A stretch of 64,000 nucleotides of DNA from Thermococcus argininiproducens (GCF_023746595.1 NZ_CP080572.1:1472530-1536529); one strand, 5' to 3'; shown: positions 16,224-26,975, counted from the first letter of the stretch. Numbers and translations are program-made. The notes: a model not told the origin generated them from the letters alone.

Positions 16224-17681
16224 CTGACCTCCTCCCCGTCCTAAAGGGCGAGGGTTCTAGCGAGTTAACCCCCTCGCCATGGGTGGGAAGGTTTGAGGGG
16301 TTTCATTCAGACCCAACATAAAGCGGGTTTTCAACCCCTCTGGGAGGGTCTTCCCCCAATTACCCCTACCCACCGTTAAACCCAGCAGGCTCGGGGTTAT
16401 CTTTTCAACAACCTTCTTTAAAATATTGAAAGCCCCAACCAAATCAGCATTCATTACAAGCCCCTCCGCGGGACACTTAAATAATCCGCGAACAAAACGG
16501 GCCCCGTCATGGAGCTTCCCGCAGAAGGGACAAAACTTTGAAGTAAAAGCTTCATCTACAACCACAACACTAATACCAAACTCTTCAGCGACTTCAGTCA
16601 AGCGTTTAATAACAGTGTTGAAACGCCACACGTGGGAAAGAATGAAATTCTGCTTTTTGCCCTTTTCAGAATTCCTCGCAATTCCCTTTGGATAGCCAAC
16701 CACAATCCGTGAAACTCCAAGGGAATAAAGTTTCTCGACAGTTTGCCTGACTGCAGTGTTAATGTAGTGCTTTGCCTGTAATTTGGCATTCTCATGCATT
16801 TTTCTGAGTTTTCTGCTCTTTTTACTTCCACTCTTGTTGAGTTTTGACTGATACTCTGCAATCCGCTTTTGCCAGTAGAAAGCTATGCTCTTGAGCGGTC
16901 CTCCGTTAACTAAGAACGATTCACCATTCTCAAGGTAAACGGCCATTAAGTTATTCACTCCTAAATCAATTCCGGCTGAAAGGTTCCCTAAAGATTGTCT
17001 TGGGAGTTTAATCCAGCCATTCTCAGTTAACTTCTCCTCAACTTTTGAAATGGTGACGTGAGCGTACCACTTCCGCTTAACAGGATTGTAAATTAATTCT
17101 AGCCTTCCCTGTTTACCCTTCAAGTGAATCCTACCCTTGAATTGAACTTCAAGCCTTTTAAATCTTCCAAGGCCTTGGAGGATTAATTTATTCCCTTCAA
17201 TTTTATATTGGGTGTTCCTGAGGATTATGAGTGGTTTTCCCTCCCTTTTATAGCCTGGTGGGTTTGGCTTGAGCCACTTTGGCAATTCCTTACTCTTCTT
17301 CATTCTGATTTGCGAGAAGAAATCCCGCCAGGCTTCAGCATTCTTCCTGCAAACTTGCTGAACTGTTGCAGAACCGATTTCACGCTTGTATTTTTCATAA
17401 ACGATTTTTTCAGCCTTGTTAAAGTCCACAATTTCGTGGTTAAAGAATTGTTGCCTGCGAAGATAATTCACTTCATTCCAAACTTTTGCACTAGCCTCGG
17501 CTAACTCGAAGAGTGCTTTTTCTTGCTCTTTTGAAGGTTGAAGTTTTAGTGTTACTGTCCTCTTCATGTCAAGTTATAGTATGATTCTTAGGTTTTAAAA
17601 AAGTAACGCTTTTCTGCTCGAAGACTTGCTTTAGAATTCCTGCATCCCCGCTCCAAAGGCCGAGGCTTTTGGAAGAAAAAT
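16224..17681 (-). mobile_element. IS200/IS605-type element carrying only tnpB (family B)
   Basis: The element is 1458 bp, with ends set by comparison with the relic at 44580-44990 and by the interrupted gene. The right end on the minus strand finishes in GGAGGTCAG (16232-16224); the left end begins after TTTAC (minus strand, 17686-17682). It has no target duplication and no tnpA. A strong GGCGAGGG/CCCTCGCC hairpin (about 16247-16277) marks the structured right end expected to encode the omega RNA. Ends and target differ from family A. Confidence 0.9.
16257..17567 (-). CDS. tnpB: TnpB RNA-guided endonuclease with atypical RuvC-II
   Basis: A 436-residue TnpB. RuvC-I D201 lies in GIDLGVNN and RuvC-III D375 in NADLVGAFNIL. 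The RuvC-II block reads IVVGYPKGIAR, with no acidic residue where the other TnpB here has E291; the nearest invariant acid is E339 in VVVDEAFTSK. The zinc ribbon has CPFC (346/349) and C365 but the fourth position is not Cys (CPAEG). An N-terminal HTH-like region (residues 1-60) is typical. The start is ATG 17567. The C-terminal tail overlaps the right-end RNA-coding segment. Whether it can still cut DNA is open. Confidence 0.92.
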   Translation of the reverse strand: MKRTVTLKLQPSKEQEKALFELAEASAKVWNEVNYLRRQQFFNHEIVDFNKAEKIVYEKYKREIGSATVQQVCRKNAEAWRDFFSQIRMKKSKELPKWLKPNPPGYKREGKPLIILRNTQYKIEGNKLILQGLGRFKRLEVQFKGRIHLKGKQGRLELIYNPVKRKWYAHVTISKVEEKLTENGWIKLPRQSLGNLSAGIDLGVNNLMAVYLENGESFLVNGGPLKSIAFYWQKRIAEYQSKLNKSGSKKSRKLRKMHENAKLQAKHYINTAVRQTVEKLYSLGVSRIVVGYPKGIARNSEKGKKQNFILSHVWRFNTVIKRLTEVAEEFGISVVVVDEAFTSKFCPFCGKLHDGARFVRGLFKCPAEGLVMNADLVGAFNILKKVVEKITPSLLGLTVGRGNWGKTLPEGLKTRFMLGLNETPQTFPPMARGLTR

Positions 17682-17855
17682 GTAAAAGAGGAACAAATCT
17701 TCGTTAAAAAAGCAAACATAAAATACTCATATTCTAAGGGGTGTTATACGATCATGATAAGAGAAAAACCTGAAAAAGCGCTGTATCTCTTTATTGGAGG
17801 CGTAATTTTAATTGGGATTGCGTTTTACTATATAGCGTTTCTGCGTTATCGATAA
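17682..17855 (+). pseudogene. 3' part of the membrane-protein gene split by the TnpB element
   Basis: Codons 62-118 of the interrupted gene: VKEEQIFVKKANIKYS then a C-terminal transmembrane helix (LYLFIGGVILIGIAFYYIAF) and RYR-stop. The frame is continuous with 16041-16223 if 16224-17681 is removed, giving a 118-residue protein with one helix at each end. An internal ATG at 17754 with GGGGTG upstream could express a 33-residue remnant. The stop overlaps the convergent DUF167 gene by 10 nt. The family is not recognised. Confidence 0.8.
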
Positions 17856-18130
17856 ATTTCGAGCTTCTTTTTAACTTCCTCTATGCTTACCCCCCTTATC
17901 AGAAGATCTTTTTCTCGTGATGTTTCTCCTTTGATGAGACTTATCTCAGCTCCAAGGAGCTTGGAAAAAAACTTTACAATTTCTTTGTTCGCTTTCCCTT
18001 CAACAGGAGGAGCTTTTACTTTAACTTTCAACCTCTTGCGCCACTCATCTACCCCATCTATCTCAGTTCTTTTTGCCTTTGGTTGTACATAGATTTGGAG
18101 TATTACTCCTTCTTTGCTCTCTTTTATCAT
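17846..18130 (-). CDS. DUF167/YggU-family protein
   Basis: A 94-residue protein of the UPF0235 (YggU) family: ILQIYVQPKAKRTEI, KVKVKAPPVEGKANKEIVKFFSKLLG and EISLIKGETSREKDLLI are the defining blocks. The length is that of the full family domain. ATG 18130 follows GGTGGTTGA. Function is unknown; members are small alpha/beta proteins in archaea, bacteria and eukaryotes. It is convergent with the split membrane gene (10-nt overlap at stops) and divergent from the beta-helix protein. Confidence 0.92.
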   Translation of the reverse strand: MIKESKEGVILQIYVQPKAKRTEIDGVDEWRKRLKVKVKAPPVEGKANKEIVKFFSKLLGAEISLIKGETSREKDLLIRGVSIEEVKKKLEIYR

Positions 18131-18185
18131 TCAACCACCATAAGGTATTTTAGGTATGGTGCCTATTTAAACGTGAGGGAGCCTA

Positions 18186-19391
18186 ATGAGGGTCCTGGTG
18201 GTTTTTGCTATACTCCTTTTTGTGCCCTTTGCAAATGCAACACAGCTAGCATTTATTGGTGACGAGAGTCTAAAAGAACTTCCTGGTTCCGGTATTCCTG
18301 AAGATCCATATGTTCTCGAAAATTTGATCATAAATGCAAGCAATATCACAGGTATTTTAGTTAAGAACACTACCACATATCTTCTCATAAGAAACTTGAG
18401 CATAATCGGAGATAATAAGCGCCCAGGAATAATTCTCGAGAATGTAAAAAACGTTAGAATTGAGAATGTACGAGTGATTAAATGCAGTTATGGGATAAAG
18501 CTCATCAACTCTGAGAACATTACTATTATCAATAGCATTTTCAAAGGAAATCTATACTGCTACTGGAAAAGTAAGTTCGCGGGAGATGCTGAATGCAAAG
18601 GGGGAGCAATTTTTGCTGATTACTCGAGAAACTTGTATATTATAAATAATTCTTTTGTCCCGTACTCGTCTCTTTTCTCAAATATATATGGAGTCTATCT
18701 GGTCAGTGTTAGAAACTCAAAAATTTACAATAATCGGTTTGTAGGTTCTATAAAGTGTTACCCTTCCGCTGCATTTGGTGGATACTGCAAAGGAGCTGCT
18801 ATATATCTAACCCGTTCAAACGAGAATGAAATTGTAGGAAATCTTATCTATCTCCCCATGAGTGGAGGGATGGAATATGCTTCAGAAGTCTACGGAATAT
18901 ACCTTTCTGGAGTTAACAACAGCATTTATTTGAACGATTTCTATGGGGAAGAAGTGTCATATCAAATAGACATGGGCATAGGGTTTTACTACGTCTTCCC
19001 AAGAAGTAAGGGCAAAAACACATTCCACTCTCCAAAAGTTGTCTATGAGTTTGCAAATGAAACTTTTGAAGGATTTTTAGGCAATTATTGGGATTCCTAT
19101 AAAGAAGTTGATGCCGAGGGTGATGGAATCATTGATACTCCCTTTATTGTAGATCACTATCCTCTAGCCCTCCCTTCAGAAAATTATAAGATCATAAAAC
19201 CAGCAGAGAAGATCAAAACAATCACAAATTCTTCAACACTCATCTCGAATACTTCATCAACTCCTTCATCGATCTTATCAACGAGTTCGACGAGTCCTCC
19301 TGCATTCTCTCAAGAAGAAGAGAATCTCAAATACATGGGGACCCTTTTAGTTTTGGCAACAATTCTAATCATTCTCTGGAGAAGAAAGTGA
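18186..19391 (+). CDS. Secreted parallel beta-helix (NosD/CASH-type) surface protein
   Basis: A 401-residue protein with a signal peptide (residues 1-19, cleavage near ANA-TQ). Repeated beta-helix strands follow (ILVKNTTTYLLIRNLSI, VKNVRIENVRVIKCSYGIKLINSENITIINS, SNEIVGNLIYLP), typical of CASH/NosD right-handed helices. Then come a WDSYKEVDAEGDGIIDTPF motif, a Ser/Thr-rich stalk (about 345-370) and a C-terminal membrane helix ending RRRK. This is the layout of an archaeal cell-surface anchored protein. A carbohydrate-binding or -cleaving role is possible. Its end overlaps the convergent DUF402 gene by 27 nt. Confidence 0.85.
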   Translation: MRVLVVFAILLFVPFANATQLAFIGDESLKELPGSGIPEDPYVLENLIINASNITGILVKNTTTYLLIRNLSIIGDNKRPGIILENVKNVRIENVRVIKCSYGIKLINSENITIINSIFKGNLYCYWKSKFAGDAECKGGAIFADYSRNLYIINNSFVPYSSLFSNIYGVYLVSVRNSKIYNNRFVGSIKCYPSAAFGGYCKGAAIYLTRSNENEIVGNLIYLPMSGGMEYASEVYGIYLSGVNNSIYLNDFYGEEVSYQIDMGIGFYYVFPRSKGKNTFHSPKVVYEFANETFEGFLGNYWDSYKEVDAEGDGIIDTPFIVDHYPLALPSENYKIIKPAEKIKTITNSSTLISNTSSTPSSILSTSSTSPPAFSQEEENLKYMGTLLVLATILIILWRRK

Positions 19392-19883
19392 GTACTTCCA
19401 AACTATGTCTGGTGGAAATTCTCCTTTCTTAAACCTTTTCATAATTTCTGTTGCCTTTGAATATGCAAAATCAAATGTTTCTTTATTAATAAGGCCATAA
19501 TTGAGGGCCATTTCCAGCTCTTCTTCATCCAAGAGAAAAGTCTCTCCATTTGGAAAGATAAAGATGTCTAAGAAGAGGTCGAGCATCTCTAACTTATTTC
19601 CCTCTCTTTTGGTGTAAGCCAAAATGTCAATATAGAGACCCTTAAAGTTGCCCTCTCTATCATAGACCTTCAATACATCATAATTCCCTCCAATAAAGGC
19701 AAAATAGATCATTGTGTAACCGTTATCAATAACCTTGACACCGTTTACAAAAAGTGGGACGAGCATTCCCTCAAATTTTGACTTTGCTACAATTATATCA
19801 CCTAGATCTGCTATGAGCTCATCTTCTCTCTCAAGAATTCGATTTGGAACACGCTTGTAAATGAGGTGAATTTTTCTGACCAT
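19365..19883 (-). CDS. DUF402 domain protein
   Basis: A 172-residue protein with DUF402-like blocks (GYTMIYFAFIGGNYDVLKVYDREGNFKGLYIDI, then LDLFLDIFIFPNG and LDEEELEMAL). The same domain lies at the C-terminus of the RNase E/G-like FAU-1 proteins of Thermococcales, but here there is no S1 or catalytic N-domain. Some family members act as nucleotide phosphatases. ATG 19883 has a weak upstream ribosome site. No specific substrate can be assigned. Confidence 0.82.
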   Translation of the reverse strand: MVRKIHLIYKRVPNRILEREDELIADLGDIIVAKSKFEGMLVPLFVNGVKVIDNGYTMIYFAFIGGNYDVLKVYDREGNFKGLYIDILAYTKREGNKLEMLDLFLDIFIFPNGETFLLDEEELEMALNYGLINKETFDFAYSKATEIMKRFKKGEFPPDIVWKYSLSSPEND

Positions 19884-19948
19884 TGATAATTCACTGCATT
19901 TCGAGATATATTAATCCTTCGGTATAAGACAATAAAGAAAAGAAGAGA

Positions 19949-21652
19949 TCATCCAAAAATAAGCTCTCTTAACTTCTCTGGAAGCTCGTCAATCTTAACC
20001 CTAATCTGCTCTCTCGTATCTCTGTCCCTGATTGTTACAGTATTATCTTCAGGGGTTTGATTATCTACTGTCACACAATAGGGAGTTCCTATCTCATCAT
20101 ACCTTGCATATCTCCTTCCTACTGTATCCTTCTCATCGTAAACCACGATAAATCCTTCCTTCTGTAGAGTCCTGAAGATATCATAGGCAATGGTTGTGAG
20201 AGGTTCCTTTGCCACCAACGGTAGAACTGCAACTTCTATTGGGGCCATGTCCTTCTTAATTTTCAGATAAACCCTACCATCTTCATCCACAGTCAATGAA
20301 TTCTCGAGAAGGAGATAGAATGGCCTGTCTATACCAAAGCTCGGCTCTAGAACATGGGGCACTATTTTTTCACCAGTTATCTTTTCCTCAACTTCTTTAA
20401 TAATAAAATCATCTTTTTCAAGCTCATACTCGTCAATGATAACCTTCCCTATCTGTTCCAGACCCTCAACTATCTTTTTAAGCTCTTCTTGACTCATCTC
20501 TTGCAGTTTTTGATTAATTCTCTTTGCATCGCTTTTTAGTTTAGGTCCTACGCGCTTCATGTTAAGAGAAACTTTGAGCTTTCTAATGCTCTTAGGCTCT
20601 TTATAATGGATCATTACGGTTAAATCTGCACCGCTTTCCTTTATATGCTTGCTCAAGTCATAATCTCCTCTGTATGCTATACCCACACACTCTATCCAGC
20701 CAAACCTTTCACTATGAATTTCTACGTCCCACGTGTCAGTTGAGTAGTGAGCTCTCTCCTCGGGTAATTGTTGCCTAAATCTTATCTTGTCCTCAGGAAT
20801 CCCGATATCAAGAAGAATCCTCTTAACCATCGCCATATAGTAAGCGAAGAAAGTATTCAGAAGATAACCTTTCTTAACAGCCTCTTCTAAGGTAAGTTCA
20901 ATCATTCCTAACTCTTTGAGCTGATGTTCGATTGGATAAAGACGAAGAACTTCATCTTTCACCTCATCAAAATGTGGATGCTCAGTTTCGTTTGGATTGA
21001 AGAAGATCTCCACCTCTGCTTGAGTGAACTCTCTAAGTCTGAGCATTCCTTGTCTTGGAGAGATTTCATTTCTATAAGCTTTGCCAATTTGAAACACTCC
21101 AAATGGAAGCTGGTTTCTCGCAAAATTGTTTAAACGCTTAAAGTTTACAAATATGCCTTGGGCAGTTTCAGGCCTGAGGTATCCTTTTTTGTCTTTGTAA
21201 GGACCAATATAAGTCTCGAACATCAGATTAAAGTACCACACATCAGAAAGCTCTCCCCCACATTCGGGACATTTTATATCATGCTCTCTTATCAATTGAG
21301 TTAAATGCTCTGCACTTAAGCCCTCTGTGTCTATCTCAAGAACATCTTCCACAATGTGATCTGCTCTGAATCTTGAGCCACATTTCTTACATTCGGTTAA
21401 TGGATCAACAAATTTTTCCACGTGTCCTGAAGCTATAAAAACCTCCTCTGGAGTAATATCAGGAGTCTCAATTTCAAAGAATCCCTCCCTTATGAAAGCT
21501 TCTCTAATCTTCTTCTCAATCTTCCTCTTTATTGTAGCTCCAAGAGGACCGTAATCATAAAAACCTCTCGCTCCACCGTAGATTTCAAAACTACCCCACG
21601 CAAAACCTCTCCTTCTCAGCAAGTCTTGAAGAGCCTCATACTTATTCACCAT
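19949..21652 (-). CDS. glyS: Glycyl-tRNA synthetase (alpha2 type)
   Basis: Charges tRNA-Gly. This 567-residue class II synthetase shows RRRGFAWGSFEIYGGARGFYDYGPLG, the insertion with CxxC pairs (CKKCGSRF and CPECGG), motif 2 (FRNEISPRQGMLRLREFTQAEVE), motif 3 (PSFGIDRPFYLLL) and a C-terminal anticodon-binding domain. ATG 21652 lies behind GGTGGTGGT; the GTGs upstream are part of that ribosome site. It is monocistronic. Confidence 0.97.
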   Translation of the reverse strand: MVNKYEALQDLLRRRGFAWGSFEIYGGARGFYDYGPLGATIKRKIEKKIREAFIREGFFEIETPDITPEEVFIASGHVEKFVDPLTECKKCGSRFRADHIVEDVLEIDTEGLSAEHLTQLIREHDIKCPECGGELSDVWYFNLMFETYIGPYKDKKGYLRPETAQGIFVNFKRLNNFARNQLPFGVFQIGKAYRNEISPRQGMLRLREFTQAEVEIFFNPNETEHPHFDEVKDEVLRLYPIEHQLKELGMIELTLEEAVKKGYLLNTFFAYYMAMVKRILLDIGIPEDKIRFRQQLPEERAHYSTDTWDVEIHSERFGWIECVGIAYRGDYDLSKHIKESGADLTVMIHYKEPKSIRKLKVSLNMKRVGPKLKSDAKRINQKLQEMSQEELKKIVEGLEQIGKVIIDEYELEKDDFIIKEVEEKITGEKIVPHVLEPSFGIDRPFYLLLENSLTVDEDGRVYLKIKKDMAPIEVAVLPLVAKEPLTTIAYDIFRTLQKEGFIVVYDEKDTVGRRYARYDEIGTPYCVTVDNQTPEDNTVTIRDRDTREQIRVKIDELPEKLRELIFG

Positions 21653-21776
21653 TACCACCACCTTAGTGCATGAAGGGAAAGCACCTAAAAAAAGTTTTGC
21701 CCCAATCTTATGAAAAATTGATAAAAGAGTTGAGTTTCCCCTAGATAAAACTAAACTTACTACTTCAAATATTGGC

Positions 21777-23402
21777 TTAAATTGATTCTATCTCCTCTTT
21801 TAGTGCCATAGAGCCCCTCTCAAATAGTCTTTCGTCCATTTCGTCTAGCTTTCTACTAATTTTAGGTCGGAACTGCATCTTGTCTAGGATGTCCTTGTCT
21901 ATATCAATTCCCGGGGCATACTCCTCAAGAACAAGGCCTTTCTCTGTAAGTCTAAAAACTGCTCTTTCTGTAATGTAAATGACCTCTTGCCCTTTCTCCA
22001 ATCCAAGTGCTGCATTATATACTATTTTGTACACATTTTTAACAAACTTCTCAATCTCTCCATCTTTCACTATGTTGAGCTTTCCATTTCTTATCTCTAA
22101 CTTCTTTTTACCTGCTGTAAAGTGGCCAGCAAAAAACATTCTTGGTGAACCATATGAAATTACAGGGAATCCTCCTGGACCCGGCAACCTACCGGGGAGC
22201 AGAGAGGGATTTACATTCCCCTTCTCATCTACTTCCATAAACCCTAAACTCGCTGCATCAATTACTCCCCCTTCGTAATTGGCAAATTGATCCGGCTGAG
22301 AAATTATGGCAAAAGGCCCAATAGAAGCTCCAAAATCTGGCCCTCTTAGTGCAATGCCTCCAAACGGGCCAGATTCAACTGTTGTTAATACATACTCTTG
22401 AAGTCCTTCTTCTATTGCAATTTCAGCAACTTCAGTAGGTATTCCTATGCCTAAGTTGACCAAAATTGGTCTTCCAAGCTTTTTTACAAGGTTTGTCATT
22501 TCTAGTAGAACTCGCCGTGCAATAATCTTCCGGGTATCTAACAGAGGTTTTGAAGTCGAATTCGACATAATTGGAGGAATGATTTCTCCTGAGACCCTAG
22601 GATCGTAATAAATATTTGCACTTTGCATGTGGAACTCAGGAGGAGCCACAACAACATAATCTACAAGAGGACCAGGCACTTTAATATCTTGAGGATGTAA
22701 CGATGGGTATCGAGCAATTCTTTCTACTTGGGCAATTACAATGCCTTTATTTGGTTCAGCTTTTGAAGCTTGAGCTAAATTAAGTATCTCCGTGAAACTT
22801 CCTTCCTTTTCCGTTGTAATATTTCCAAGTTCATCAGCTGTTGTACCTCTAATAAGAGCCACAGTTGGCTTAGGGGCCTGATATAGCAGATATTCTTTCC
22901 CCTGAATGTTAATGACCTCAATTTTACACCTCTTTCTCTCTTTAGCCAACTCATTCAAATATCCTCCATCTTCTCTTGGATCAAGAAATGTGCCAAGTCC
23001 AACCCTAGTTAATACACCAGGTAAACCCCTTGCAACTTCCCTGAAGAACCAAGAAGCTGTTCCAATTGACCACGTGTACCCTTCGATTCTATTTTCTTGA
23101 ATCATCTTTTGCAATGTGGGTGACCAACCGGGATAAGTAACCAAAATTCCAGACAAAAACTCCTGGTCAGGATCATTGTATAGTTCTGTTGCAATTTTAT
23201 CAAGAACTCTCCCTGGGGCTGTTGGAATTGGATTCACCTCAAGAAAAAGGCCTTTTGGATGGCCTGTTTGTTTATACCTCTCATAAAGTTTTAAAATAAG
23301 GTATTCTGGGGCCACTAAAAGGTTAAAACCGGAAATCGCAATCACTGAATTGTCCGAAATTTTCTCAACGGCTTCTTCACTTTTTAATATTTTTTTCATC
23401 AT
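21777..23402 (-). CDS. Family I CoA-transferase (acyl-CoA:acetate/3-ketoacid type)
   Basis: Transfers CoA between an acyl-CoA and a carboxylate through a glutamyl-CoA intermediate. The 541-residue fused alpha-beta protein has the catalytic Glu343 in TTVESGPFGG, the N-terminal SGFNLLVAPEYL, LVNLGIGIPTEVA at the start of the beta half, and SLLPGRLPGPGGF. This fits propionate/YdiF-type transferases. Tandem ATGs (23402, 23399) follow GGAGG. It stands alone, so the substrate is unknown; a role in amino-acid-derived acyl-CoA metabolism is plausible in a peptide fermenter. Confidence 0.92.
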   Translation of the reverse strand: MMKKILKSEEAVEKISDNSVIAISGFNLLVAPEYLILKLYERYKQTGHPKGLFLEVNPIPTAPGRVLDKIATELYNDPDQEFLSGILVTYPGWSPTLQKMIQENRIEGYTWSIGTASWFFREVARGLPGVLTRVGLGTFLDPREDGGYLNELAKERKRCKIEVINIQGKEYLLYQAPKPTVALIRGTTADELGNITTEKEGSFTEILNLAQASKAEPNKGIVIAQVERIARYPSLHPQDIKVPGPLVDYVVVAPPEFHMQSANIYYDPRVSGEIIPPIMSNSTSKPLLDTRKIIARRVLLEMTNLVKKLGRPILVNLGIGIPTEVAEIAIEEGLQEYVLTTVESGPFGGIALRGPDFGASIGPFAIISQPDQFANYEGGVIDAASLGFMEVDEKGNVNPSLLPGRLPGPGGFPVISYGSPRMFFAGHFTAGKKKLEIRNGKLNIVKDGEIEKFVKNVYKIVYNAALGLEKGQEVIYITERAVFRLTEKGLVLEEYAPGIDIDKDILDKMQFRPKISRKLDEMDERLFERGSMALKEEIESI

Positions 23403-23529
23403 TCATAATTCCTCCACAAGACACTAGTAAACACATGTTGAGGAATGATATAACATATACCAAAAAGAGTTTGTATCTTCATCCTTTAAACTGTTCTCCT
23501 AAGAGCCGAGAAACTTTGCCAAAGGAGTA

Positions 23530-23606
23530 TGGTGGACCGGGCGGGATTTGAACCCGCGGCCTCTGGCTTGCGAAGCCAGCGCTCTCCCAAACTGAGCTAC
23601 CGGCCC
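23530..23606 (-). tRNA. tRNA-Ala(CGC)
   Basis: A full cloverleaf on the minus strand: acceptor GGGCCGG pairs with CCGGTCC and includes the G3-U70 alanine identity pair. The anticodon stem CTGGC/GCCAG encloses TTCGCAA (anticodon CGC), the T loop is TTCAAAT, and CCA is encoded. The length is 77 nt with CCA and no intron. Confidence 0.98.
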
Positions 23607-23652
23607 ATCCCGATCTTTATCTTTAAAGCCAACTTAAAAAGTTTTCCATCTA

Positions 23653-24309
23653 TTAAAACCTCTCAAGAGTTATATCCTTCACTTTTTTCTCGTTCTCATT
23701 AAAGTCTATTATAGCATAATGTCCTCTTGATAGGGGTCCAGGATTTACAATAAGGGTTCTTCCGATCTCATCTATCCCAATCGCCTCATGTATGTGGCCA
23801 CATATTACAAGTGGAGGTTGATTTTCTTCTATGAATCGCCGTAAGGCCTTGCTCCCTGCATGAGTCCCAACAAAGGTTTTGTCGACTTTTGTGTTCTTTG
23901 GTGGGACGTGAGAGAGTATTATATCGCCCTCCTGATAGTTGTTAATCAAAATCTCCCAGATTTCTTCTTCACTAAACTCCCATATGGTTGAGAATGGCGT
24001 GATGTTTGAACCTCCTATTCCAATAATGCCAACGTTTTTAAATTCCACTCTTCTATTGTGAAGGCTTATATTCAACTCTTCCAGCATTTCAAGAACATCT
24101 CTACCGTCGCAGTTACCCATGACAGCATAAAAGGGTTTTTCCAAGTTGATGAATTCCTTTATAATGTTATAGGCTGCCTCTCTTCCCCTAAAATGAGTTA
24201 AATCACCAGCTATCAAAAGAAGATCAAAAGTTTCTTCCTTAATATTCTCTAAAAATTCTCGGGCTTTGGTTCCCCTCCCATGAATGTCAGTTACTGCAAC
24301 TATTCTCAT
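23653..24309 (-). CDS. Metallophosphoesterase (calcineurin-like)
   Basis: A 218-residue binuclear-metal phosphoesterase: VTDIHGRG (Asp/His), LLIAGDLTHF (GD), VMGNCDGRD (GNxD), LSHVPP (His) and ICGHIHEAIG (GHxH). The start is ATG 24309 behind GGTGAGG, with GTG 24318 inside the ribosome site. The VNPGPLSRGHYAIID ending resembles small archaeal YfcE-like enzymes. The substrate is not identifiable. It diverges from the small gene at 24394. Confidence 0.92.
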   Translation of the reverse strand: MRIVAVTDIHGRGTKAREFLENIKEETFDLLLIAGDLTHFRGREAAYNIIKEFINLEKPFYAVMGNCDGRDVLEMLEELNISLHNRRVEFKNVGIIGIGGSNITPFSTIWEFSEEEIWEILINNYQEGDIILSHVPPKNTKVDKTFVGTHAGSKALRRFIEENQPPLVICGHIHEAIGIDEIGRTLIVNPGPLSRGHYAIIDFNENEKKVKDITLERF

Positions 24310-24393
24310 TTTCCTCACCGCTTACAGAATACACAAAGAAGCTTAAATGTTTGGCGGTTAGGTTTAAAACTTGGGTTTCAAATCCATAAATGT

Positions 24394-25783
<1,390 letters not shown>

Positions 25784-25784
25784 A

Positions 25785-26975
25785 TCAATAAAGTGTCACC
25801 CATACCTCTACTCCCTCTTTATATCCCTCACTGTTCTCTGGAACCTCTATGTAACCATTACTTTCTACCAGAGCACTTATTATTCCACTTCCTTTCTTTC
25901 GTATTGGATAAGCTTTGCCATCTTCGTAATAAACCTTCACAAATTCATGTCTTCCAAGGGACGAGGGTACTTTGCCCATCAAGGTCGCTTTAATTTTTAT
26001 TGGCTTGTAATTAGCTCCGGCGAGCTTAGCTAGTGCATACTTAACATAGAGGTGAAACTGAGCAAACACTGCAGAGGGATAGCCACTCATAACAAAAACC
26101 TTCTCTCCATATCCTATTGGCCTTCCAGGCTTGTTTGTGCACCCATGGAAAAGAAGTTTAACGAATTTGTGTGCATAGTCCTTTTCTCCAAAGGCACTCC
26201 CGCCAGTTATCAAAACAAGATCACATTCACATTTTGCCCTTTCCAAGGTTGCTCTGATTAATTCTTCATCATCCGGAATTACTCCATAAAAAACTGGCTC
26301 ACTAAAGTAATCTCTAACAAGCCCCTTAAGCATCGCTGAATTACTATCTAAAATCTTCCCACTCTCCAAAGCCTTTTCGTTGAGCTCTTCTATTAGCTCG
26401 TCCCCAGTGACGATTATTCCGACTTTTGGTTTTCTTTTAACTTTGACAGTTTTAAATCCTAAAGCCTTAAGCATTGAGAGATCTTGGGGCCTAAGTATTT
26501 GACCTTTCTTGAGAATAACCTCGCCTTTCTTAACATCTTCTCCCTTAAATGCGACATTTTCTCCTGGAGCAACAGGCCTGAGTACATAAATCTTATTTTC
26601 CTCTCTTTTTACATATTCTTGCATAATAACAGCGTTTGCTCCATTGGGCATTTTATTGCCAGTCATGAGTCTTATTGCTCTACCATTTGTAACTTCCTTC
26701 TCACTTTCCATCCCCGCAGTAATTTCATCAATTACCTCAAGCTCAATTGGAGCGTATTCCCTTGCTTGAAAAGTATCCTCCGCTCTAAGGGCATACCCAT
26801 CCACGGCAGAACGGTTAAATGGTGGCAAATCTATGGGAGACGTAACATCCTCTCCAAGAACTCTTCCAAGGGCCTTATCTAGGGGAAGTTCCTCAACTTC
26901 TTTTACTTCCTCAATATCGTTTAACATCATTTCAAGAGCTTCTTTGTAAGGAGTTAAGCGCTTAAATTCTCTCAT
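25785..26975 (-). CDS. moeA: Molybdopterin molybdenumtransferase MoeA
   Basis: Inserts molybdenum or tungsten into adenylated molybdopterin. The 396-residue protein has the MoeA blocks PFNRSAVDGYALRAEDT, RLMTGNKMPNGANAVIMQE, the MoaB/MogA-like central domain with VGIIVTGDELIE and ITGGSAFGEKDY, and a C-terminal domain IV. ATG 26975 follows AGGTGAAAAAG. Thermococcales use tungstopterin enzymes such as aldehyde:ferredoxin oxidoreductases, so tungsten is the likely metal. It lies downstream of moaB with 44 bp between them, and together they form a cofactor-insertion pair. Confidence 0.95.
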   Translation of the reverse strand: MREFKRLTPYKEALEMMLNDIEEVKEVEELPLDKALGRVLGEDVTSPIDLPPFNRSAVDGYALRAEDTFQAREYAPIELEVIDEITAGMESEKEVTNGRAIRLMTGNKMPNGANAVIMQEYVKREENKIYVLRPVAPGENVAFKGEDVKKGEVILKKGQILRPQDLSMLKALGFKTVKVKRKPKVGIIVTGDELIEELNEKALESGKILDSNSAMLKGLVRDYFSEPVFYGVIPDDEELIRATLERAKCECDLVLITGGSAFGEKDYAHKFVKLLFHGCTNKPGRPIGYGEKVFVMSGYPSAVFAQFHLYVKYALAKLAGANYKPIKIKATLMGKVPSSLGRHEFVKVYYEDGKAYPIRKKGSGIISALVESNGYIEVPENSEGYKEGVEVWVTLY

